From Ovis canadensis (taxonomy: Eukaryota > Chordata > Mammalia > Artiodactyla > Bovidae): a stretch of DNA of 64,000 nucleotides. This document shows, in pieces, positions 11,532-22,579 of this stretch. The stretch spans positions 118,503,501 through 118,567,500 of the forward strand of contig NC_091248.1 of NCBI RefSeq assembly GCF_042477335.2, read 5' to 3'. A program made the translations under genes and the position numbers. Positions within the stretch are counted from its first letter, which is position 1; each line of letters begins with the position of its first letter. The notes beneath the pieces were generated by a model, which was given only the letters and a program-made list of their open reading frames with translations, did no database searches and was not told the origin of the DNA.

Positions 11532-12800
11532 ATTCCTTATCCTTAAGGAGATTAAAGGCTAGAAATAGACCTAATTGTAGTAATACAGCAATGCTCTCAG
11601 GAAGTTCTAAAAATGTGCTTCAGGAAATTCACAGGCGAGATCACACCTGGTCGTGGGATCTCTAAAGGATTCATGAAGGTGACTGGACTGCAGCTGAGCT
11701 TTGCAAGATGGGTGAGCAGGTGGGGCTGCTCCAAAAGTAGCAGCTGGAGTCAAGGTTTAGAGGAAGAACAGCAGATGGCATATTTTAGTATCGACTCCAG
11801 TTTGGCTGGAGAAGACTCCAAGTAGAGAGGGAGCTGGAGAGGCGGCGGGGACCAGCACCAGGATGCCATGAATACCAAATCAAGAATTTTCCATTTAATT
11901 CTGAGCAGAAGAATGAAGTTCTCAAAGCTGTCCCTGGGACTGATTAGCCAGACATTCGTGTATAAGATATATTGAAAAGAGGAGAGTGGGGCCCCTAAAC
12001 AGTCAGGTGAGAGATAAGAAAGGGCTGGGCCTGACTAGTGGCCACGGTATGCAAAGGAAGGGGCGAGTAGGGATAGGAGGTGGCTGCTTGGATGGATAAT
12101 AGCTAGAAGCTGATGGCTGCAAGGGGAGGAGGGTAGTTTGTCTCATCTCTATGTGAAAGAGGCTTCCTGAAAAGAAAGCAGTGTGATAGAAATCAAACAT
12201 ACAGCAGGGGTCTAGTCCCAGCTGTGCTAACCAAGCCTGTGCCCTTTGGAACAAATGTGGAATGACCTCATTCATTTATTCATTCATTCACGGGGCTTCA
12301 GTGTCCTCACTTTACGATGGGCCTAAATCTCTGTTCTACCCATTTCATGGCATTGCTCTGATGATAAAAACGAAAACTACTTCAAACCACTTCACATTTA
12401 AGCGCCCCATGTTACCTCATTGAAATGAATTTTAGATAACTATCTCTTGTGCTTTTAAATATTGTGTAATGTGTTTGAAATAAATGGTTCATTGGCTGGG
12501 GCTTAGAATTAGCTGTGATCCAGAGACACGATCATATTCATTCCAAGTGTCGATCCCACAAAAGTGACGTGTTATTCACACCCAGCCTCCTCCTGTTTCC
12601 TATGCTCACATAAGGTATAATCTCCACTTCCCCAGTGCTTCATCTCATCCAGCTCTTTTGGGAAATAAAAGCTCTTGGATGTTTTGTTACTAAAGCCACA
12701 TTCTCTTCAGAGCGTGTGTGCTGAGCAGCCATGAGGAATGGAACACGGAAAACCTTTGAAAGAATTTGTTATCTGACTCAGGGAACTCAAATCGGGACTC
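11532..12800. other. Intergenic DNA with weak old repeats
   Basis: The 11,830-11,960 stretch resembles old L2-like sequence (gagcagaagaatgaagttct). A short (attc)n run sits at about 12,268-12,290. No gene evidence. Confidence 0.45.
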
Positions 12801-12968
12801 TGTAACAACCTAGTGGGGTGGGATGGGAAGGGAGATGGGAGGGAGGGTCAAGAGAGAATGGACATATGTATACCTATGACTGATTCCTGTTGATGTCGGG
12901 CAGAAACCAACACAATTCTGTAAAGCAATTATCCTTCAATTGAAAAAATAAAAAAATTTTTTTAAAGA
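12800..12968 (+). mobile_element. Ruminant L1 3' terminus
   Basis: Bovine-type L1 3' end: ggtgggatgggaagggagat, tgtaaagcaattatccttca and the A/T-rich tail. Confidence 0.85.
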
Positions 12969-13329
12969 GTAAGTTATCATTCTTGCCAGACAGTGCTATG
13001 TCATCTTAGGCAAGCCACCAAGCCTAGCTGTGCCTGGATTTCTAAAAGGTGTCGTGGAATGCGTCTGGTGACAGACACATGCAGAGATGGAAGCGATGCA
13101 CTCCCGCCGTGAAGGAGGAACAGGAACACTTCAGTTTTAACTTGAGTGGATCCAAGAAAATGAGCACTGGAAAAGTGGCAAAGAGGAAAATGACTTGCTA
13201 CAAAAGTGAAGTGGGACATACAGCAAGAGCCGTGCACTGGGGAGAGAATGAGAGTTCAGCTGAAGGAGGTTCTGAGACTCGGGGCCTGTCTCAGGTCGAC
13301 CAGATGAAGAAGGATGCTGCTTTTTTCTA

Positions 13330-13620
13330 ATTTTTAAAATTATTTTTATTGAAGTATAGTTGCTTTACAATGTTGTGTTAGTTTCTATTGTGCAGCAAAA
13401 TGAATCAGCCATTTATATATACACATATACACCAGGGTCCTCTGCCCATGGAATTCTCCAGACAAGAGTGGGTTGCCATTTCCTCCTCCAGGGGAGCTTC
13501 CCAACCCAGGGATCAAACCTGTGTCTCCTGGATTGGCAGGCAGATTCTTTACCACTGAGCCACCAGGGAAGCCCATATATACATATACCTCCTCCCCTTT
13601 GGGTTTCCTTCCCATTTAGG
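13330..13620 (-). mobile_element. L1 3' end, antisense, split by a SINE
   Basis: The reversed L1 3' end (ttattgaagtatagttgctt to gcaaaatgaatcagcc) resumes after the SINE at 13,576 with cctcctcccctttgggtttc. Confidence 0.8.
13431..13575 (-). mobile_element. Bov-tA SINE, truncated, within L1
   Basis: Reverse orientation, from tctgcccatggaattctcca to accactgagccaccagggaa. The similar tracts atatatacacatatac before it and atatatacatatacc after it look like a target duplication. Confidence 0.85.
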
Positions 13621-13706
13621 ACACCTGTTGGTCCAGTGATTAAGACTCGGCACGTTTTTAAGCATCTTATGGTGGATATCAGGATGATTTTTCAACTAGT
13701 GATTCT

Positions 13707-13980
13707 GCTGCTGCTGCTAAGTGACTTCAGTCATGTCCGACTCTGTGCAACCCCATAGACGGCAGCCCACCAGGCTCCGCCATCCCTGGGATTCTCCAGG
13801 CAAGAACACTGGAGTGGGTTGCCATTTCCTTCTCCAATGCGTGAAAGTGAAAAGTGAAAGTGAAGTCGCTCAGTAAGTGTCCGACTCTTCATGACCCCAT
13901 GGACTACAGGCCACCAGGCTCCTTCGTCCATGGGATTTTCCAGGCAAGAGTACTGGAGTGGGGTGCCATTGCCTTCCCCG
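13707..13980 (-). mobile_element. BovA2 SINE with 13-bp target duplication
   Basis: Two Bov-A units joined by gtgaaaagtgaaagtgaagt, with a (ctg)n end that is the reversed tail. The direct repeats aactagtgattct at 13,694-13,706 and 13,981-13,993 flank it. Confidence 0.93.
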
Positions 13981-14403
13981 AACTAGTGATTCTACTGTGG
14001 GTTAAAGGGGAGCCTGGGTCTGACAGGGCAGGTTAGTGTTGAGAACCCTGGGCTATTCTCTCTGCTAGGACTAGGATAGGGCGCACCAGCCAAGAGATGT
14101 GGCCTGAGAATGAAAAAAATCCAATCGCTATGATTTCATAAAAACATATAATCCTTGCTGAGCAAGGGGAGAGAGAAAAGAAGGAAGAGACAAGGATACG
14201 GAAAGCAAGAGAGCGGAACCCCCATCCGGTAGGAGAGGGCAGGACATCATGGATGAGGGCTCTTGTAGGGATCCACATGGCAGCGCTGTCCAGCTCAGTG
14301 GGGCAAAGTGGCCTCGATTTTGGAAAGGCCCCTAAATGTACTCTTCCTTCCAAATATCAGGATTCTTCTTCTCCCCCAAATTTCCCTAGAGCCTGGTGCA
14401 GTG

Positions 14404-14624
14404 CATGCACGCTAAGTCACTTCATTCGTGTTTGACTCTGCAATTCCATGGACTGTAGCCCGTTCAAGCTCCTCTGTCCGTGGGATTCTCCAGGCAAGAA
14501 TACTAGAGTGGGCTGCCATGCCCTTCTCCAGGGGATCTTCCTGACCCAGGGATCGAACCCATGCTTCTTATGCCTCCAGCATTGGCAGGCAGGTTCTTTA
14601 CCACTAGCGCCACCTGGGAAGCCC
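14404..14624 (-). mobile_element. Bov-tA SINE
   Basis: Reverse Bov-tA from acgctaagtcacttcattcg to ctagcgccacctgggaagcc. An imperfect flanking repeat around cctggtgcag / cttggtgcag is visible. Confidence 0.88.
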
Positions 14625-15317
14625 AGGGCTTGGTGCAGCCTGGAGTAGAAACCCCTTCAGGAAGGAACAGACCAGAAAAGGCACCCTCTCCTGGCTGGCT
14701 CCGCTTCCTGGGTCATGAGCCTCCCCTTCCTGCTCCTGACCCGACCCAGAAAGCCCAGGGAGGAAGCTGCGGGAGGCCTGACTCACGCAGTGCTCAGCCG
14801 CTCGGATCACGGGTGGGCAGGGCCGCGCGTGATGAATCACTGAGAGCCTGACTGCTATTCTGAGCGCTGCCAAGGACACGGATGCTCTTGTTCTCTCCTT
14901 CCCTGTCTGGCTGCCAGGAGACAAGCACTTTAGGAACTGAGTATCTTCATTTTTTTAATACAGCCCAAGACGGAAACTATCTAACACTTTCTATTCTTCC
15001 TGCGCCCCCTTCTCAATTCCTGGAAATCACCCATAGGAGAAAAGGACCAAAAGCCAGCTCTGTCCAAGCCCAGTGAAAGCAACCTTGCTGAGGGAGGAGC
15101 CAGGGAGGAGAGAGCGCACATTGTGGAATTTCCCAGGTGAATCACCTGGCTATTAATTTTGATTAAAAGTGCCTAAGAAGTATGTAATTTTAAGTTCTAA
15201 ATTCTATTAATACAAGAAAAAATCAGATTGGTACCTCTAGCTCTATATAATTACACAGCACTTGGATTAATTTCTCAATTTTTTCAGCTCCCTTGTAGTC
15301 CATGACTAACAGTTAAA
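14625..15317. other. GC-richer unique intergenic DNA
   Basis: No repeat recognised in most of it. It contains gcctgactcacgc and the palindrome-like gtgatgaatcac, which resemble bZIP/AP-1-type sites. That is only weak motif evidence for a regulatory element. Confidence 0.3.
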
Positions 15318-15690
15318 AAGACAGACAATCAGAGGTGACGGTGAGAACATGGAGAAACTGGAACCTTCACAGATTGCTGGTGGGACTGTAAAATGGTACA
15401 GCCACTTTACAAAATAGTTTGGTAAGTCTTTATGTTAAATATAGTTATGATATGACCCAGAAATCCCACACCCAGGTATATATTCAAGGGACCTGTAAAC
15501 ATATAGCCACACAAAAACTTGTACACAAATGCCCCATCAGCATCACTCATAGTAGCCAAAAAGTGAGACTAACCCAAATGTCCATTAACTGATGAGTGAA
15601 TAAACGTGGAAAATGCATATAATTCAGTCATAAAAAGAAATGAAGTACTGATATTATACATGCCACAACAGAAATCAGCCTTTGTCTCAG
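15318..15690 (+). mobile_element. L1 ORF2 end, sense
   Basis: L1 hallmarks gatatgacccagaaatccca, aatgtccattaactgatgag and agtcataaaaagaaatgaag. Decayed. Confidence 0.83.
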
Positions 15691-15770
15691 CTGTATCTGT
15701 GGGATATTTATTTATTTAGTTTAGGTGAAAGAAAAAAAAAACAGATTTTAATGTATAATAGTGTTTGCTG

Positions 15771-15860
15771 GACTTCCCAGTGGTTAGGAATCTGCCTGTC
15801 AATGCAGGGGACACAGGTTCAATCCCTGGTCCAGGAAGAGTCACATGCTATAGGGCAATT
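15771..15860 (+). mobile_element. tRNA-derived SINE head (CHR/Bov-tA type)
   Basis: acttcccagtggttaggaat followed by the B-box-like ggttcaatccctgg. Followed by an (aaaac)n tail around 15,888-15,912. Confidence 0.75.
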
Positions 15861-16037
15861 AAGACTGTATGCCACAACCATAATTGTAAAACAAAACAAA
15901 ACAAAACAAAAAACAGTGATTGCTTTGGTAGCACATATTTTCAAATATAAATAATATAACTGCAGAATAAAAACACAAATTATGTCAGTAAATATAAATA
16001 AACCAAACATTCAAGAGGATTAGATTAAATCACAACA

Positions 16038-16545
16038 CAATTTTTTAAATTTATTTTTAATTGGAGGATAATTGCTTTCCAATGTTGTGTTGGTTCCTGC
16101 CATACATCAACATGAACCAGTCATAGGTATGCATCTGTCCCCTTCCTCTTGAACCTCCCTCCCGCCTTCCACCCTATCCCACTCCTCTAGGCTGTCACAG
16201 AGCAGTGGGTTGAGCTTTCCACTTCATATAGCAAATTCCCACTGGCTGTCTTTACGTATGGTAGTGCACGTTTTCAACGCTGCCCTCTCAGTTCATCCTG
16301 TCCCCTCCTTCCCCCGAGCACCATGGCCACAAGTCTGTTCTCCATGTCTGCGTTTCTGTTGCTGCTCTACAAATAGACTTATCGGCACCATTTTTCTAGA
16401 TTCCATAGATATATATGTTAATATGACGTTTGATTTCCTCTTTCTGACTTAGTTCACTCTGTATAACAGGCTCTAGGTATCCACCTCACTAGAACTGATG
16501 CAAATTCACTCCTTTTTATGGCTGAGTAATATTTATTATATGCTG
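16038..16545 (-). mobile_element. Ruminant L1 3' end, antisense, left part
   Basis: Reversed L1 tail (taattggaggataattgctt) through ttatggctgagtaatattta. The same L1 appears to resume at about 17,640 after a BovB insertion. Confidence 0.85.
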
Positions 16546-17639
16546 TTGCTGTGTTCAGTTGCTAAGTTGTATCCAACTCTTTGCAACTCCACGAATTGCA
16601 GCACACCAGGTTTCCCTGTCCATCACTATTTCCCTGAATTTGCTCAGACTCTTATCCAATGAGTTGGTGATGCCATCCAACCATCTCATTCTCTATTGCC
16701 TCCTTCTCCTCTTGCCCTCAGTCCTTTCCAGCATCAGGGTCTTTTCCAACGCACCAGTTCTTCACATCAGGTGGCCAAAGTATTGGAGCTTCAGCTTCAA
16801 CACCAGTCCTTCCAATGAATATTCAGGCTTGATTTCCTTGAGGATTGGCTAGTTTATCTCCTTGCAGTCCAAGGGACTCTCAAGAGTCTTCTCCAGCACC
16901 ACAGTTCCAAAGCATCAATTCTTCAGTGCTCAGTCTCTTTTGTGGTTCAGCTCTCATAACCATACATGACTACTGGATAAACCGTAGCTTTGACTATTCA
17001 GACCTTTGTTGGCAAAGTCATGTCTCTGCTTTTTAATACACTATCTAGGTTTGTCATAGCTGTACTTCCAAGAAGCAAGCATCTTATAATTTTGTGGCTG
17101 CAATCACCATCTGCATTGATTTTGGAGACCAAGAAAATGAAATCTGTCACTGTTTCCACATTTTCCCCGTCTATTTGCCATGAAGTGGTGTGACCAGGTG
17201 CCATGATATTCATTTTTTGAAAGTTGAGTTTTAAGCCAGCTTTTTCACTCTTCTCTTTAACCTTCATCAAGAGGCTTTTTAGTTCCTCTTCACTTTCTGC
17301 CATTAAACTGGTATCATCTGTATATCTGAGGTTATTGGTATTTCTCCTGGCAATCTTGATTCCAGCTTGTGATCTGTCCAGCCTAGCATTTTGCATGATT
17401 TATTCTGCATATAAGTTAAATAAGCAGAGTGATAATATACAGCCTTGACGTACTTCTTTCCCAATTTTGAACTAGTCCATTGTTCCATGTCCAACAGTCA
17501 AAGGCTTTAGCAGAAGTAGTTTTTTTTGGCATTCTCTTTAGGATCCAGTGTATGTTGGCAATTTGATCTCTGGTTCCTCTGCCTTTTCTAAATCCAGTTT
17601 GTATATCTTGTACCACAACTTCTTTGTCCATTTTTCTGT
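16546..17639 (-). mobile_element. BovB LINE, 5' truncated, inserted in L1
   Basis: Covers the 3' tail and the C-terminal half of RT. The RT active-site box reads YTDD instead of YADD in the minus-strand frame near 17,312-17,323, so this copy is dead. Several frameshifts are present. Confidence 0.9.
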
Positions 17640-17745
17640 CGATGGACATCTATGTTCCTTCCATGTCCTGGCTATTATATATGGTGCTGCAATGAACATT
17701 AGGGTACATGGGCAACACTCAGTTCTCAAAGTGATTCAGAAAGGT
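17640..17745 (-). mobile_element. Ruminant L1, antisense, right part
   Basis: Continues the L1 interrupted at 16,545: gatggacatctatgttcctt, ggtgctgcaatgaacattag. Confidence 0.75.
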
Positions 17746-18023
17746 TGAAAATGGAAATTATATTAGGCAAATTCAAACAAAGAGAATATCAGACATGGTT
17801 CAATTCAGAGACAAAAAGCATTGAACAAAAACAAACACGACCCTTTGCAATACTCAAGGGTGCAATTTATAATCCAATTATATAATGAAGAAAAATATAT
17901 ACAAGTGTACTTTCATTAACTAATATGGTATGAACATTTATAAATGAAAAATTATAAAAGATATGAGAATAAATATATACTGATAATCACTTTTCTCAGT
18001 TCACTAGTAAGTGGACAAAAGAT
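17746..18023. other. AT-rich intergenic DNA
   Basis: No gene and no confidently named repeat. Confidence 0.4.
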
Positions 18024-18035
18024 ATCTAAGAGTAT

Positions 18036-18311
18036 GCTGCTGCTGCTGCTAAGTCGCTTCAGTCGTGTCCAACCCTGTGTGACCCCATAGACGGCAGCCC
18101 ACCAGGCTCCCCTGTCCCTGGGATTCTCCAGGCAAGAATACTGCAATGGGTTGCCATTTCCTTCTCCAATGCATGAAAGTGAAAAGTGAAAGTGAAGTCG
18201 CTCAGTCGTGTCCGACTCCTAGCGACCCCCTGGACTGCAGCCTACCAGGCTTCTCCGTCCAGGGGATTCTCCAGGCAAGAGTACTGGAGTGGGGTGCCAT
18301 TGCCTTCTCTG
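18036..18311 (-). mobile_element. BovA2 SINE with 12-bp target duplication
   Basis: Double Bov-A structure with the (tgc)n reversed tail and the gaaaagtgaaagtgaagtcg linker. The direct repeats atctaagagtat at 18,024-18,035 and 18,312-18,323 flank it. Confidence 0.93.
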
Positions 18312-18439
18312 ATCTAAGAGTATAGAAGCTTTCAATCTCAAAAATAAGATTAAATTGATATATTGAACTCTGTAGCCTAAAAACAAAGTACATTTTCATT
18401 CAAGTCCTGTGAGATTTTAACTTAGGGAGGTGATTGAGT

Positions 18440-18913
18440 GATGACAAGGAGAGGTCAAAGCCATTGAAAGATTTCTGTTACTCACTATTCCTGAAAGGTG
18501 GGCACACCACACCCACAAGACCACACAAGGAAGCTCGGATTTGGACCAGGAGACGGAAGAGGCGGGGGAAAACCTTAGCCAGAGCCTTTATTGTGTTTCC
18601 TGCAGGAAAGGCAAGACACGACAGGATAAACACTTTAGGACTGACTAGTCTCTATAATTCTGGCAGGCTTTGGGAATGGCTGTCTCCTAGCTGTTTGGCA
18701 CCTGGCTTTCCGTTGACTTAGGGACGGGGAGAGACTGGCTTGGTGTGTGAGTCTGATAAAGGGTGTGGCTGGTTAGGTGTGTGGGCTCAGGACAGACTAT
18801 TTGCATATGAAAAGTGGACTGCAGGGCAAGCCCTTTGCCAAGGCTAAGAGCTGGCTAGTCCTGGGAGGGGGGCTGTCTCTGCCCCGAGGCCACAAGTGCC
18901 AGAGCATCACACA
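18440..18913 (-). mobile_element. Possible solo LTR (unassigned family)
   Basis: Read on the minus strand it begins TGTGTGATGC, has a TATA-like ttcatatgcaaatag region and an AATAAAG signal near 18,587-18,594. A U5-like tail (gcctcttccgtctcctggtc) follows. This layout resembles an endogenous retroviral LTR, but the family was not recognised, clear target duplications were not found, and the 3' boundary is uncertain. Confidence 0.4.
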
Positions 18914-18954
18914 GAAAATAAAACACAATTAAGATAGTTGGTCTTCTGATGAAT

Positions 18955-19090
18955 GGACACCAGATAGACAAATACAGGATCTAAGAAAATGCAGTTAGAA
19001 CAGCCTCAGAAACAGGCCTAAGTGAAAGGAGCTAATCACAAAAGACCATGTATTCCATTTATATGAAATGTCTACAACAGGCAGATTCAC
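18955..19090 (+). mobile_element. L1 3' UTR, left part of the nested-insertion host
   Basis: L1 3' signatures cacaaaagaccatgtattcc and tttatatgaaatgtctacaa. The same L1 continues at about 22,590 beyond the nested insertions. Confidence 0.8.
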
Positions 19091-19099
19091 AGGTACAGA

Positions 19100-19230
19100 T
19101 GATATCGCCAACTCAATGGACATGAGTTTGAGCACACTCCAGGAGATGGTGAAGGGCAGGGAAGCCTAGGGCGCTGTTGTCCATGGGTCACAGAGAGTCA
19201 GACACGACTGAGCAACTGAACAAAAACAGT
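19100..19230 (+). mobile_element. BovB 3'-terminal fragment with target duplication
   Basis: Short plus-oriented BovB end (tgatatcgccaactcaatgg to gactgagcaactgaac). The 9-bp direct repeats aggtacaga at 19,091-19,099 and 19,231-19,239 flank it. Confidence 0.88.
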
Positions 19231-19239
19231 AGGTACAGA

Positions 19240-19320
19240 GCCTTCCCCACAGCTCAGTGGTAAAGCATCCGCCTGCAACGCAGAAGACAAGGATTCCATC
19301 TCTGGGTTGGGAAGCTCCCC
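19240..19320 (+). mobile_element. Bov-tA SINE, first half (split by BovB)
   Basis: The tRNA-derived head from gccttccccacagctcagtg stops at gttgggaagctcccc, where BovB begins. The missing Bov-A half is at 22,471-22,575. Confidence 0.85.
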
Positions 19321-19439
19321 TCAGTTCAGTTCAGTCGCTCAGTCCTGTCCAACTCTTACGCACGCCAGGCCTCCCTGTTCATCACCATCTCCCAGAGTTC
19401 ACTCAGACTCACGTCCATCGAGTCCGTGATGCCATCCAG

Positions 19440-22400
19440 TCATCTCATCCTCGGTTGTCCCCTTCTCCTCCTGCCCCCAATCCCTCCCAGCATCAGAGTC
19501 TTTTCCAATGAGTCAACTCTTCCCAGGAGGTGGCCAAAGTACTGGAGTTTCAGCTTTAGCATCATTCCTTCCAAAGAACACCCAGGGCTGATCTCCTTCA
19601 GAATGGACTGGTTGGATCTCCTTGCAGTCCAAGGGACTCTCAAGAGTCTTCTCCAACACCACACTTCAAAAGCATCAATGCTTCAGCGTTCAGCCTTCTT
19701 CATAGTCCAACTCTCACATCCATACATAACCACAGGAAAAACCATAGCCTTGACTAGATGGACCTTAGTTGGCAAAATAATGTCTCTGCTTTTGAATATG
19801 CTATCTAGGTTGGTCATAACTTTTCTTCCAAGGAGTAAGTGTCTTTTAATTTCATGGCTGCAGTCACCATCTGCAGTGATTTTGGAGCCCAAAAAAATAA
19901 AGTTTGACACTGTTTCTACTGTTTTCCCATCTATTTCCCATGAAGTGATGGGACCGGATGCCATGATCTTCGTTTTCTGAATGTTGAGCTTTAAGCCAAC
20001 TTTTTCACTCTCCTCTTTCACTTTCATCAAGAGGCTTTTTAGCTCCTCTTCACTTTCTGCCATAAGGGTGGTGTCATCTGCATATCTGAGGTTATTGACA
20101 TTTCTCCTGGCAATCTTGATTCCAGCTTGTGCTTCTTCCAGTCCAGCGTTTCTCATGATGTACTCTGCATAGAAGTTAAATAAGCAGGGTGACAATATGC
20201 AGCCTTGACATACTCCTTTTCCTATTTGGAACCAGTCTGTTGTTCCATGTCCAGTTTTAACTGTTGCTTCCTGACCTGCATACAGATTTCTCAAGAGGCA
20301 GGTTAGGTGGTCTGGTATTCCCATCTCTTTCAGAATTTTCCAGTTTATTGTGATCCACCCAGTCAAAGGCTTTGGCATAGTCAATAAAGCAGAAATAGAT
20401 ATTTTTCCGGAACTCTCTTGCTTTTTCCATGATCCAGCGGATGTTGGCAATTTGATCTCTGGTTCCTCTGCCTTTTCTAAAACCAGCTTGAACATCAGGG
20501 ATTTCTTGGTTCACGTATTGCTGAAGCCTGGCTTGGAGAATTTTGAGCATAAGTAAAGTCACTCAGTCGTGTCTGACTCTTTGTGACCCCGTGGACTGCA
20601 GCCCACCAGGCTCCTCAGTCCATGGGATTCTCCAGGCAAGAATACTGGAGTGGGTTGCCATTTCCTTTTCCAGGGGATCTTCCCGACCCAGGGATCGAAC
20701 CCCAGTCTCCCGCATTGGAGGCAGACACTTTAACCTCTGAGCCACCAGGGAAGCCCAATTTTGAGCATTACTTTACTAGCATGTGAGATGAGTGCAATTG
20801 TGCAGTAGTTTGAGCATTCTTTAGCATTACCTTTCTTTGGGATTGGAATGAAAACTGACCTTTTCCAGTCCTGTGGCCACTGCTGAGTTTTCCAAATTTG
20901 CTGGCATATTGAGTGCAGCACTTTCACCGCATCATCTTTCAGGATTTGAAACAGCTCAACTGGAATTACATCACCTCCACTAGCTTTGTTCATAGTGATG
21001 CTTTCTAAGGCCCACTTGACTTCACTTTCCAAGATGCCTGGCTCTAGATGAGTGATCACATCATCATGACTATCTGGGTCGTGAAGATCTTTTTTGTACA
21101 GTTCTTCCATGTATTCTTGCCACCTCTTCTTAATAGCTTCTGCTTCTGTTAGGTCCATACCATTTCTGTCCTTTATCGAGCCCATCTTTGCATGAAATGT
21201 TCCCTTGGTATCTCCAATTTTCTTGAAGAGATCTCTAGTCTTTCCCATTCGGTTGTTTTCCTCTATTTCTTTGCATTGATCACTGAAGAAGGCTTTCTTA
21301 TCTCTTTCTGCTGTTCTCTGGAACTCTGCATTCAGATGCTTATATCTTTCCTTTTCTCCTTTGCTTTTCACCTCTCTTCTTTTCACAGCTATTTGTAAGG
21401 CTTCCCCAGACAACCATTTTGCTTTTTTGCATTTCTTTTCCATGGGGATGGTCTTGATCCCTGTCTCCTGTACAATGTCATGAACCTTATTCCATAGTTC
21501 ATCAGGCACTCTATCAGATCTAGGCCCTTAAATCTATTTCTCACTTCCACTGTATAATCATAAAGGATTTGATTTAGGTCATATCTGAATGGTCTAGCGG
21601 TTTTCCCTACTTTCTTCAATTTAAGTCTGAATTTGGCAATAAGGAGTTCATGATCTGAGCCACAGTCAGCTCCTGGTCTTGTTTTTGTTGACTGTATAGA
21701 GCTTCTTCATCTTTGGCTGCAAAGAATATAATCAATCTGATTTCGGTGTTGACCATCTGGTGATGTCCATGTGTAGAGTCTTCTCTTGTGTTGTTGGAAG
21801 AGGGTGTTTGCTATGACCAGTGCATTTTCTTGGCAAAACTCTATTAGTCTTTGCCCTGCTTCATTCTGCATTCCAAGGCCAAATTTGCCTGTTACTCCAG
21901 GTGTTTCTTGACTTCCTACTTTAGCATTCCAGTCCCCTATAATGAAAAGACATCTGTTTGGGGTGTTAGTTCTAAAAGGTCTTGTAGGTCTTCATGAAAC
22001 CGTTCAACTTCAGCTTCTTCAGCATTACTGGTTGGGGCATAGACTTGGATAACTGTGATATTGAATGGTTTGCCTTGGAGACGAACAGAGATCATTCTGT
22101 CGTTTTTGAGATTGCATCCAAGTACTGCATTTCGGACTCTTTTGTTGACCATGATGGCTACTCCATTTCTTCTGAGGGATTCCTGTCCGCAGCAGTAGAT
22201 ATAATAGTCATCTGAGTTAAATTCACCCATTCCAGTCCATTTTAGTTCGCTGTCGACATTCACCCTTGCCATCTCTTGTTTGACCACTTCCAATTTGCCC
22301 TGATTCATGGACCTGACGTTCCAGGTTCCTATGCAATATTGTTCTTTACAGCATCGGATCTTGCTTCTATCATCAGTCACATGCACAACTGGGTATTGTT

Positions 22401-22440
22401 TTTGCTTTGGCTCCATCCCTTCATTCTTTCTGGAGTTATT
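19440..22440 (-). pseudogene. BovB endonuclease-reverse transcriptase, inactive
   Basis: Remnant of the single large BovB polyprotein. The endonuclease part (about 22,430-21,940) shows YCIGTWNVRSMNQGKLE but has lost a few codons after NVD before SELKW. The RT part has FRKGRGTRDQIANIRW and the YADD active-site box at 20,073-20,084. It is dead: frame breaks occur near 21,940, 21,520 and 20,340, and a SINE sits in the RT domain. Confidence 0.9.
20551..20756 (-). mobile_element. Bov-tA SINE nested in the BovB RT domain
   Basis: Complete reverse Bov-tA (agtcactcagtcgtgtctga to agccaccagggaagccc). Perfect 12-bp direct repeats aattttgagcat at 20,539-20,550 and 20,757-20,768 flank it. Confidence 0.95.
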
Positions 22441-22470
22441 TCTCCACTGATCTCCAGTAGCATATTGGGC

Positions 22471-22575
22471 ACTCACTCCAGTATTCTTGCGTGGAAAAAC
22501 CAACTGACAGAGGAGCCTGGCGTGTTACAGTCCATGGGGTCGCAAAGAGTAGCACACAACTTAGCGACTGAACAT
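22471..22575 (+). mobile_element. Bov-tA SINE, second half (split by BovB)
   Basis: The Bov-A part from ctcactccagtattcttgcg to cacacaacttagcgactgaa, matching the head at 19,240-19,320. About 20 bp of the SINE middle is absent at the junction. Confidence 0.85.
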
Positions 22576-22579
22576 GCAC

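Larger units (their letters stand above)
19321..22470 (-). mobile_element. BovB LINE, near full length (~3.15 kb)
   Basis: RTE-clade non-LTR retrotransposon in reverse: 3' tail at 19,321 (tcagttcagttcagtcgctc), RT in the middle, AP-type endonuclease at the right. Excluding the nested SINE it is about 2.9 kb, close to a full element, but 5' truncated. BovB is known to have spread horizontally between reptiles and ruminants. Confidence 0.93.

Noticed and set aside
19683..21509. Long minus-strand reading frames with reverse transcriptase similarity, as a host gene
   Set aside because: They are fragments of one BovB retrotransposon, broken by frameshifts and a nested SINE.
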